From Halomonas sp. UBA3074 (GTDB lineage Bacteria > Pseudomonadota > Gammaproteobacteria > Pseudomonadales > Halomonadaceae), in the NCBI RefSeq assembly GCF_002366715.1, contig NZ_DFBS01000021.1, positions 92,602 through 98,084 on the forward strand: DNA of 5,483 bases. Reading direction: 5' to 3'. Positions 1 to 4,825 of the stretch are shown here, in pieces (the stretch's first letter is position 1; each line of letters opens with the position of its first letter). The notes under the pieces were generated by a model. That model saw only the letters and a program-made list of their open reading frames with translations, was not told where the DNA came from and did not search any database. The translations under genes and the position numbers were made by a program.

Positions 1-22
1 TAGACCACTAGACGAATGGGAC
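1..22 (-). tRNA. tRNA-Glu, 5' end only (cut by window edge)
   Basis: Read on the minus strand from position 22, the sequence begins GTCCCATTCGTCTAG and continues TGGTCTA to the window edge. That is the acceptor strand and start of the D arm of a bacterial tRNA-Glu (compare the GTCCCCTTCGTCTAG start of the enterobacterial and pseudomonad genes, from memory). The anticodon and 3' half lie outside the window, so the isoacceptor is not visible; UUC is the usual one. It lies 76 bases downstream of tRNA-Ala on the same strand and is probably cotranscribed with it. It is the substrate of the GltX encoded just upstream. Confidence 0.8.
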
Positions 23-98
23 GTAAACACTAAAACGATGATGCTATCGAGCGTTGCTTCACAAGCGACAATTCACAATATGGTATTGCTCTATGAAT
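23..98 (-). other. Structured spacer between tRNA-Ala and tRNA-Glu
   Basis: This 76-base transcribed spacer can fold right after the tRNA-Ala CCA end. CAATTCA (69-75) pairs with TGAATTG (94-100), which takes in the last two bases of CCA. Inside it CAATA (76-80) pairs with TATTG (84-88) around a 3-base loop, leaving CTCTA as a bulge. All pairs are Watson-Crick, so the fold holds on the transcribed strand. A weaker second stem (53-59 with 63-69) contains one C-A mismatch in the RNA. A role in processing the tandem tRNA transcript is inferred. Confidence 0.45.
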
Positions 99-174
99 TG
101 GTGGAGCCTAGCGGGATCGAACCGCTGACCTCAACACTGCCAGTGTTGCGCTCTCCCAGCTGAGCTAAGGCCCC
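99..174 (-). tRNA. tRNA-Ala (anticodon GGC)
   Basis: The gene is 76 nt including an encoded CCA (complement TGG at 99-101). On the minus strand the acceptor GGGGCCT pairs with AGGCTCC and includes the G3-U70 wobble pair, the main identity element for alanyl-tRNA synthetase. The D arm is GCTC/GAGC. The anticodon stem CAACA/TGTTG encloses the loop CTGGCAG, giving anticodon GGC, which reads GCC and GCU codons. The T arm AGCGG/CCGCT encloses the loop TTCGATC, and the discriminator base is A. It follows gltX on the same strand, has its own promoter at 197-225 and is followed by tRNA-Glu. Confidence 0.97.
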
Positions 175-196
175 ACATGTCGTGAAGACGGAGCGT

Positions 197-225
197 ATAA
201 TACTGATTAGGCTGACCTTCGTCAA
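197..225 (-). promoter_or_regulatory. Sigma70-type promoter for the tRNA-Ala/tRNA-Glu operon
   Basis: On the minus strand a -35 box TTGACG (complement of 220-225) is separated by exactly 17 bases from a -10 box TATTAT (complement of 197-202). Each box matches the consensus at five of six positions with ideal spacing. The bases after the -10 box (ACGCTCC) are GC-rich, as in the discriminators of stable-RNA promoters under stringent control. Expected start near 190, giving a leader of about 16 nt before tRNA-Ala. The tRNAs can thus be transcribed independently of gltX. Confidence 0.8.
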
Positions 226-299
226 CAGTAAAAGCGCCTATTTACACTACAAACTGCATAGTAAGCATAGACGCCTTCACCACCGCCTAGCGCTTCGGT

Positions 300-319
300 A
301 AATTGCGTTTACGCAATTT
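300..319. repeat. Perfect 8-bp hairpin overlapping the gltX stop codon
   Basis: AAATTGCG (300-307) and CGCAATTT (312-319) are perfect complements around a 4-base loop that contains part of the gltX stop codon (309-311). On the gltX transcript no U-run follows the stem, so it is not a classical intrinsic terminator. It may protect the 3' end or slow polymerase before the tRNA promoter; that role is inferred. Confidence 0.4.
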
Positions 320-1790
320 CACGAAATTCTTTCTCAAACCGCTTCGCCTGCTTTTTGGAAACGCCACCTAATACCTCAATCGCACTGCGCAAGCGTGCGC
401 GTGTGACGTCTGAACCCAGGATCGCCATGGCGTCCATGACTGAGGTGCTGGAGGCGCTGCCGGTTATGGCAATAAACACGGGGGCCAGGAACGCTTTCAT
501 TTTTAAATCAAAATGCTCGGCCAGCAGCTTCACTTCATTCAGCAGCGTCTCTTTGTTCCAAGCCGAGACACCCTCGAACCGCCACACCAGGAACTGAAGC
601 AGCTTAACCAGCTCTTCATCTTCGAGCTTGACGCTCTCAAATGATTCTTTTGTCAGCGTCGGCAAACCAGCGAAAAAGTGCCCCGCCAACGGCATGACCT
701 GAGAGAGCGTCTCTACCCGTGGCCGCACCTGTGGCAATATCTGCTTCACGTAGGCGTCGTTGAATGCCCACTCCCGCAATGCGCTTAGCAGCGCGTCATC
801 ATCCAGATCCTCGCGGATATACACCCCGTTCAACCAGGTGAGCTTCTCCAGGTCGAACACGGGGCCGCCTAGCGAGACGCGCTGCACATCAAATTCCGCC
901 ATCATTTCCTGCAGGCTGAATTTCTCGCGCTCATCGGGCATCGACCAGCCCATCCGCCCCAAATAGTTGGTAACGGCCTGGGGTAAAAAGCCCATCCGGC
1001 GATAATAGTTGATCGAGGTCGGGTTCTTACGCTTGGAAAGCTTGGATTTATCCGGGTTGCGCAGCAGCGGCATGTGACAAAGTTGCGGCATTTCCCAACC
1101 AAAATACTCGTACAGCAACTGATGCTTTGGTGCGGAGTTAATCCACTCTTCCCCGCGCAATACATGAGTGATCGCCATGAGATGATCATCGACCACATTG
1201 GCTAAATGATACGTAGGCATGCCATCCGATTTCAGCAGAATTTGCGCATCGACCTGCGCCCACTCCACCTCGATCGTGCCGCGCAGCATGTCCTTGACCA
1301 CACACACGCCTTCAGCGGGCACCTTCATACGCACCACGTACGGCCAGCCTTCTTGCTCACGGCGCGCTTGCTCTTGTGCATCCAGTGCCAAATCGGCGGG
1401 TTTCAATGCCAACTGCAAGCCCGCGGCTTTACGCGATTCACGCAGCTCATCCAGCTCTTCACTGGTGCGATAACACTTGAACGCGTGCCCCGCATCCAAC
1501 AACTGCTGGGCGTGTTGAGCATAAATATCGCCACGCTCGCTCTGCCGGTACGGGCCGTGAGGGCCACCCACGTCTGGGCCTTCGTCCCACTCCAGCCCCA
1601 GCCAGCTCAATGAATCGAGAATCATCTGTTCCGATTCAGGCGTCGAACGCAGCCGATCCGTATCTTCAATACGCAGAATGAACTGGCCGCCATGCTGACG
1701 CGCAAAGCAAAGATTAAAAAGGGCGATGTAGGCCGTACCAACGTGGGGATCCCCTGTCGGCGAAGGCGCAATGCGAGTACGTACGGTCAT
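309..1790 (-). CDS. gltX: Glutamyl-tRNA synthetase (GltX)
   Basis: A class I aminoacyl-tRNA synthetase that charges tRNA-Glu with glutamate using ATP, in the cytoplasm. At 493 aa it is full length and close to the Pseudomonas enzyme (494 aa, from memory). The Rossmann catalytic domain starts with the HIGH-type motif PSPTGDPHVGTA (residues 9-20). LRIEDTDR (39-46) contributes to substrate binding, and the KMSKS-type loop is KLSKR (250-254). The alpha-helical anticodon-binding domain fills roughly 330-493, which rules out the short GluQ-RS paralogue. The zinc-binding insert common in this family (CxC followed by a YDGxC-like element) is degenerate: only C106 remains, in KCYRTS. The ATG is preceded by AGGA with a 7-base gap and a TATAAT box at 1824-1829. 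The gene lies upstream of tRNA-Ala and tRNA-Glu on the same strand and is divergent from an XRE regulator. Confidence 0.97.
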   Translation of the reverse strand: MTVRTRIAPSPTGDPHVGTAYIALFNLCFARQHGGQFILRIEDTDRLRSTPESEQMILDSLSWLGLEWDEGPDVGGPHGPYRQSERGDIYAQHAQQLLDAGHAFKCYRTSEELDELRESRKAAGLQLALKPADLALDAQEQARREQEGWPYVVRMKVPAEGVCVVKDMLRGTIEVEWAQVDAQILLKSDGMPTYHLANVVDDHLMAITHVLRGEEWINSAPKHQLLYEYFGWEMPQLCHMPLLRNPDKSKLSKRKNPTSINYYRRMGFLPQAVTNYLGRMGWSMPDEREKFSLQEMMAEFDVQRVSLGGPVFDLEKLTWLNGVYIREDLDDDALLSALREWAFNDAYVKQILPQVRPRVETLSQVMPLAGHFFAGLPTLTKESFESVKLEDEELVKLLQFLVWRFEGVSAWNKETLLNEVKLLAEHFDLKMKAFLAPVFIAITGSASSTSVMDAMAILGSDVTRARLRSAIEVLGGVSKKQAKRFEKEFREIA

Positions 1791-1823
1791 GAAAACGTCC
1801 TATTGGCAAAAATGCATGGCGAT

Positions 1824-1857
1824 ATTATACGCACCTTAGGCGCAACCAACAGCGCCT
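1824..1857 (-). promoter_or_regulatory. gltX promoter region with dyad over the -35 position
   Basis: On the minus strand a perfect TATAAT (complement of 1824-1829) lies 33 bases upstream of the gltX ATG, predicting a leader of about 27 nt. The -35 is poor; the best fit is TGTTGG at a 16-base spacing. The spacer and -35 area are covered by a 6-bp inverted repeat, AGGCGC (1838-1843) and GCGCCT (1852-1857), separated by 8 bases. A weak -35 under a dyad is a common layout for regulated promoters, but no known operator is recognised. Confidence 0.5.
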
Positions 1858-2092
1858 CACAGGGAACAACTGGCGTGAGAAAGCGTCAGAGAAATTAACT
1901 CAACGTTATTTGTCCACTAATGCGCGCTAAAGCACAATCGCTTAGTATGGCTCTGTAGCAACCCCTTGGGCGCAACTCCCAAGGTTTAGCTAGGCTAATA
2001 ACGTACCTACGTAGCGCCACTATTGGGATTGGTAGAGATGATGATAGTGGAAGACATTCACGAGCTTTTGAGCTCATTATCAGGATGACGAA
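1858..2092. other. Intergenic control region between gltX and the XRE gene, with inverted repeats
   Basis: No gene is seen in this part of the gap between gltX and the XRE gene. It holds a perfect 7-bp inverted repeat CCTTGGG/CCCAAGG (1964-1970 and 1978-1984), the palindrome CTACGTAG (2007-2014), a 7-bp inverted repeat CCACTAT/ATAGTGG (2017-2023 and 2044-2050), and the palindrome TGAGCTCA (2069-2076) just before the ribosome binding site. No good plus-strand promoter stands out: TTGTCC and CACAAT 17 bases apart near 1911-1940 match only four of six each. The palindromes are candidate binding sites for the adjacent regulator. Confidence 0.4.
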
Positions 2093-2617
2093 ATGGAATC
2101 GCTAGGCTCACGTATCAAGCAACTGAGGCTTAGGGCCAAGCTCAACAAAGCGGCCTTGGCCCGCAAAGTTGGCGTGTCAGATGTCACCATATCTTATTGG
2201 GAATCAGGGGCGATCAAGCAGATCGGTCACGAACGCCTCGTTGCGCTCGCTGACGCCCTGGATTGCTCACTGGCGACCCTACTGGAAGGTGATAGCGCAC
2301 CCGAGCTATTAACGTTGACCCATACCGGCCCCCTCCCCTGGGAACAGGTACAGGCAACCACTATTAAAGTGCCCAGCCATTTGCCGTTGAATATTGACTG
2401 GAAAGCACCCTGCGTCATGGCAACCCCCGCCAAAGGAACAGATTTTTCGCCCGTTAACGCCGGTGACTTACTGTTGCTCGGGCCTACCCATGTGTTTCAC
2501 AAAGCGGGCCACTACGTGGTGCAGCGTGACGATCGCTTCGTCATTGAGCACTTCGCCAAAGCCCCCAGCGACACCTCGATTCATGCAGTACTGTTAGCCC
2601 ATTGGCATCCTGCCTAA
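2093..2617 (+). CDS. XRE-family transcriptional regulator with a degenerate S24-like C-terminal domain
   Basis: A 174-aa predicted cytoplasmic DNA-binding protein. Residues 5-66 form a typical five-helix XRE/Cro-CI domain: SRIKQLRLRAKLNKAALARK leads into the recognition segment VSDVTISYWESG, and the domain closes with LVALADALDCSLATLL. Residues 85-172 have a beta-rich pattern like the LexA/CI peptidase S24 fold, with GDLLLLGP (124-131) matching the usual GDlvlvdp. The residues expected for self-cleavage are missing: the GDSM-type serine aligns with GTDF (115-118), and the lysine strand reads VIEHF (150-154). It is therefore probably a non-cleaving, dimerising or ligand-sensing repressor. The ATG follows AGGA with a 7-base gap. 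It diverges from gltX and ends 5 bases from the convergent lipoprotein gene. Its target is unknown; autoregulation through upstream palindromes is inferred. Confidence 0.85.
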   Translation: MESLGSRIKQLRLRAKLNKAALARKVGVSDVTISYWESGAIKQIGHERLVALADALDCSLATLLEGDSAPELLTLTHTGPLPWEQVQATTIKVPSHLPLNIDWKAPCVMATPAKGTDFSPVNAGDLLLLGPTHVFHKAGHYVVQRDDRFVIEHFAKAPSDTSIHAVLLAHWHPA

Positions 2618-2622
2618 AGCGT

Positions 2623-3219
2623 CTACCTCCCCGGACTCTCTAGCACCTCCACCTGGTCACGCGTTCGTCTAGGCTCACTCCCCACCAAGAAACGCTGTGA
2701 GTAGGTGGCCACCTGGCCCAGCCCATGGCGGGATTGGCTAACAAGCTCTCCCGCCAGGTGCTGGCCCTCGTGGCCAATACGCGCCTGCACGGTGACTGGC
2801 TGCACGCTGCCTTCCGAGACTTCTACGCGAACATCGTAACCGCCATCGGGCAAACCACTTCCGGAACCGAACGGGCCGGCCGCAAACTGGCCATTCTCTA
2901 CCTGTGTACGTGCCTGCCAGCGCACGCGGCTAATTTCCCGCTCCACCACAATGCGCAATTGAGTGCCATCAGGTAAGTTGCTTTCGCCCTCTACCATTAA
3001 GCGACGGTCGCTGCGCAGCGCTACCCGCGTCGATATATCGACCACCAATGGCTCTACTTCCACTTCATCGATTTCTGATTCACTGACCGGGTCTTCAGGG
3101 GTAGGAGCCGATTGAGCAGAGGAAGCCGGTTCGGTACTGGGCTCCTCCATTTCCCCGCAGCCGGCCATTAGCGCAACGACCATTATCAAAATACTAAAAC
3201 CGCCTATTACATTGCGCAT
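2623..3219 (-). CDS. Predicted outer-membrane lipoprotein of unknown function
   Basis: A 198-aa protein with a type II signal peptide: MRN, a hydrophobic core GFSILIMVVALMAG, and a lipobox LMAG-C with cysteine at residue 21. Glycine follows the cysteine, not the inner-membrane retention aspartate, so the outer membrane is the likely site. Residues 24-55 are a Ser/Glu/Pro/Ala-rich linker. Residues 56-155 look like one beta-sandwich domain with alternating strands, including LMVEGESNLPDGTQLRIVVE and a second LPDGGYDVRVEV strand pair. No enzymatic motif is seen and I do not recognise the family. The ATG is preceded by GGAG with a 5-base gap. The gene converges on the XRE gene with 5 bases between stop codons and diverges from the TauE/SafE gene across 145 bases. 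Confidence 0.85.
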   Translation of the reverse strand: MRNVIGGFSILIMVVALMAGCGEMEEPSTEPASSAQSAPTPEDPVSESEIDEVEVEPLVVDISTRVALRSDRRLMVEGESNLPDGTQLRIVVEREISRVRWQARTQVENGQFAAGPFGSGSGLPDGGYDVRVEVSEGSVQPVTVQARIGHEGQHLAGELVSQSRHGLGQVATYSQRFLVGSEPRRTRDQVEVLESPGR

Positions 3220-3364
3220 ACGATCTCCGAAATATTACTTGTCCTGCAGCTTACCACTGCCTAGCCACCACCACAGTGGAATACTCGACTTTGGCCCCGC
3301 GGCACCTATCGCTTCCGGTACAATGTGCTTATCGTGCTAACAAGACACATGAGGAGCAGCGGAT
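3220..3364. promoter_or_regulatory. Divergent promoter region between the lipoprotein and exporter genes
   Basis: These 145 bases must supply promoters for both flanking genes. On the plus strand TACAAT (3319-3324) is a good -10 candidate about 40 bases before the TTG start, but no -35 box lies at the right distance (TTGGCC at 3291-3296 is 22 bases away). On the minus strand TAATAT, just upstream of the lipoprotein Shine-Dalgarno, is a weak -10. GAGGAG (3351-3356) is the exporter's ribosome binding site, 8 bases from the TTG. No strong operator is evident. Confidence 0.4.
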
Positions 3365-4171
3365 TTGGACATTATCTGGTGGTTGGCTTACATCGCCTTG
3401 GGCGGTTTTGTGGGTTTAATGGCGGGATTATTGGGTATTGGCGGCGGCGGCATCATGGTGCCGATTCTCACCTCCCTGTTTGTCCTTCAAGGCGTTCCCC
3501 ATGAGCACCTCGCCCACCTGGCGTTAGGGACGGCCATGGCCGCCATCATTCCCGCGTCAACGGCCAGCCTGCTTTCCCATCACCGGCACGGGGCAGTGCG
3601 CTGGGACATCGTCCGGTTCATTACCCCCGGTATTTTAATCGGCACCTTTTTAGCCACCTTTATCGCCGCCCTTCTCCCTACCCGCAGCCTAGCGATCTTT
3701 TTTGCCTGTTTTATGGTGCTAATGTCACTCCAGATGTTGGCAAATATCAAGCCCAAACCCAGCCGCGGCCTACCCGGCCCGCTCGGCGTCAGCGGTGTGG
3801 GCCTGGGCATCGGCGGCATTTCCGCCCTGGTGGCCATTGGCGGGGGCTCACTCACGGTGCCTTTTCTCACTTGGTGCAACGTCAAGCTGCCCCGCGCGAT
3901 TGGCACCTCCGCCGCCGTAGGGCTACCCATCGCGGTTGCCGGGGCACTGGGTTACATCATCAATGGTTGGAGTACCGCCGGGCTGCCGAGTGCCGCATTA
4001 GGCTATGTTTATCTTCCCGCGTTCCTACTCATGGCACCATTTAGCATCCTAACCGCCCCTATCGGCGCCAAGCTCGCTCACAAGCTGCCCGTCGCCCTGC
4101 TTAAGCGCGTATTCGCGTTTATGTTGATGGGGCTGGCGCTGCAGATGGTGTATGCGGTATTTACGGCATGA
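3365..4171 (+). CDS. TauE/SafE-family membrane exporter (putative sulfite/organosulfonate exporter)
   Basis: A 268-aa integral inner-membrane protein of the TauE/SafE (formerly DUF81) family, whose studied members export sulfite, sulfoacetate or related anions. About eight hydrophobic segments are visible. The two halves are an internal repeat: GIGGGGIMVPIL (24-35) corresponds to AIGGGSLTVPFL (157-168), and LALGTAMAAIIPAS (52-65) to AIGTSAAVGLPIA (178-190). The length is typical. The start is TTG at 3365, supported by GAGGAG 8 bases upstream; an in-frame stop 15 bases upstream rules out a longer form, and the nearby ATG at 3349 is out of frame. It is a single gene with its own terminator at 4231-4267. 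No taurine, sulfite or sulfonate genes are nearby, so the substrate cannot be named. Confidence 0.92.
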   Translation: MDIIWWLAYIALGGFVGLMAGLLGIGGGGIMVPILTSLFVLQGVPHEHLAHLALGTAMAAIIPASTASLLSHHRHGAVRWDIVRFITPGILIGTFLATFIAALLPTRSLAIFFACFMVLMSLQMLANIKPKPSRGLPGPLGVSGVGLGIGGISALVAIGGGSLTVPFLTWCNVKLPRAIGTSAAVGLPIAVAGALGYIINGWSTAGLPSAALGYVYLPAFLLMAPFSILTAPIGAKLAHKLPVALLKRVFAFMLMGLALQMVYAVFTA

Positions 4172-4228
4172 GGAAGAGCGAATAGCGCTAAACACAAGCG
4201 ATCCGTTTGGCGGTGCGCAGTGCAACCC

Positions 4229-4267
4229 AAAAAAAGCCCCGGCCATCTTTTATGGCCGGGGCTTTTT
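4229..4267. terminator. Strong bidirectional intrinsic terminator
   Basis: AAAAAGCCCCGGCCAT (4231-4246) pairs perfectly with ATGGCCGGGGCTTTTT (4252-4267) around the 5-base loop CTTTT; the GC-rich core is 11 bp. On the plus strand the stem ends in five Ts and stops the TauE/SafE transcript. On the minus strand it ends in seven Ts (complement of the A-run 4229-4235) and stops the small acidic protein gene. It insulates the two convergent genes. Confidence 0.95.
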
Positions 4268-4277
4268 GCATCTATCG

Positions 4278-4296
4278 AGCGTTAATAGTTAACGCT
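4278..4296. repeat. Perfect 8-bp inverted repeat with 3-base loop
   Basis: AGCGTTAA (4278-4285) and TTAACGCT (4289-4296) are perfect complements around TAG. The element lies between the bidirectional terminator and the stop codon of the small acidic protein gene, so its transcript (minus strand) would carry this hairpin before the terminator. It has no U-tract. It may be a 3'-end stabiliser or a protein-binding site; function unknown. Confidence 0.5.
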
Positions 4297-4312
4297 GCCT
4301 GCGATCAGTCGA

Positions 4313-4582
4313 TTACAGGCGTTGATCAAGCCACTTTTTAACGTCCAACTGCTCGCGGGTATCACTCGGCAACTCATCACGGATCAGCTCTTCACCCTTG
4401 TGAAGCGCCGTAATGGGAGCGGAAGCGGACAGCACCGTGTTCAGCATATAAAGCACTTCATAACCCTGCTGGCGGTTAAAGAGCGTGCTATCAGGCTCAC
4501 CTGTTACGCGTGGATCATCGCTAGGCGCTGCGTCCCAATCGTAGTGATCCAGGCTCATGTTCGTTTGTGTAAAATTAGCCAT
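4313..4582 (-). CDS. Small acidic protein of unknown function
   Basis: An 89-aa protein that I do not recognise. It has 16 Asp/Glu against 8 Lys/Arg, no signal peptide and no membrane segment, so it is probably cytoplasmic; acidity suits a halophile. Residues 1-35 look flexible and polar (MANFTQTNMSLDHYDWD, then SDDPRVTGEPDS). Residues 37-89 look helical in three segments: RQQGYEVLYMLNTVL, ITALHKGEELIRDEL and TREQLDVKKWLDQRL. The ATG follows GAGG with a 6-base gap, and the gene ends at a strong terminator, so expression is likely. It has no obvious operon partner. The coding call rests on the good ribosome binding site, terminator context and ordinary amino-acid composition. Confidence 0.75.
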   Translation of the reverse strand: MANFTQTNMSLDHYDWDAAPSDDPRVTGEPDSTLFNRQQGYEVLYMLNTVLSASAPITALHKGEELIRDELPSDTREQLDVKKWLDQRL

Positions 4583-4600
4583 TAAGCACCTCGTTCATCC

Positions 4601-4679
4601 AATGAAATTGCCCCTAAAACCTTGGGGCCGCTGCCGCCTCCTTCATGGCGACACCCCCAGCGTAGCAAAGAATTTCATT
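4601..4679. repeat. 9-bp inverted repeat bounding a possible structured leader
   Basis: AATGAAATT (4601-4609) and AATTTCATT (4671-4679) are perfect complements 61 bases apart. The interior contains shorter pairings: GCCCC/GGGGC near 4610-4628, CGCTG/CAGCG, and CGCC/GGCG around 4635-4650. On the minus strand this lies just upstream of the ribosome binding site of the small acidic protein gene and could be a folded 5' leader. It could also be the ends of a tiny mobile remnant, but no target duplication is seen. Confidence 0.35.
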
Positions 4680-4717
4680 TATGCTTGCTTAGACACGGCT
4701 CCAAGGGAGCGGGCTTG

Positions 4718-4825
4718 ATGATGAGCTACCCGTTGACGCTGACAGCACTAGGTCATATCAAAGAGATTTATCAAAATGCTGCGAATAGAATGATCAGCTT
4801 GATGCGACACTCAAGCCTGAGGTAA
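4718..4825 (+). CDS. Possible 35-aa small ORF
   Basis: ATG at 4718 is preceded by GGGAG (4705-4709) with an 8-base gap and opens a 35-codon frame reading MMSYPLTLTALGHIKEIY, then QNAANRMISLMRHSSLR. The product would be basic with a possible short helix. There is no convincing promoter and no recognised family. It could equally be a decayed fragment of a longer gene, since an overlapping frame is also protein-like. Listed for completeness at low confidence. Confidence 0.15.
   Translation: MMSYPLTLTALGHIKEIYQNAANRMISLMRHSSLR

Noticed and set aside
44..55. The 12-mer CTATCGAGCGTT occurs here and again at 4272-4283.
   Set aside because: About one chance 12-mer match is expected within a window this size, and the flanks do not match.
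1206..1613. Long plus-strand open frame (135 codons) opposite gltX.
   Set aside because: It is antisense to the conserved gltX coding region and its translation shows no domain; a shadow of gltX codon use.
1964..1987. The CCTTGGG/CCCAAGG hairpin as an intrinsic terminator.
   Set aside because: Only three Ts follow on the plus strand and none on the minus strand, and no gene ends just before it.
1895..2077. Minus-strand 60-codon frame in the gltX/XRE intergenic region.
   Set aside because: No convincing ribosome binding site or family resemblance, and it spans the palindromes that look regulatory.
3580..3930. Minus-strand open frame of 116 codons inside the TauE/SafE gene.
   Set aside because: It overlaps a confidently identified membrane protein, and its Pro/Arg-rich translation is typical of an antisense shadow.
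4322..4585. Plus-strand 87-codon frame over the small acidic protein gene.
   Set aside because: The minus-strand frame has a better ribosome binding site, terminator and amino-acid composition; the plus-strand product is rich in His/Arg/Ile without pattern.
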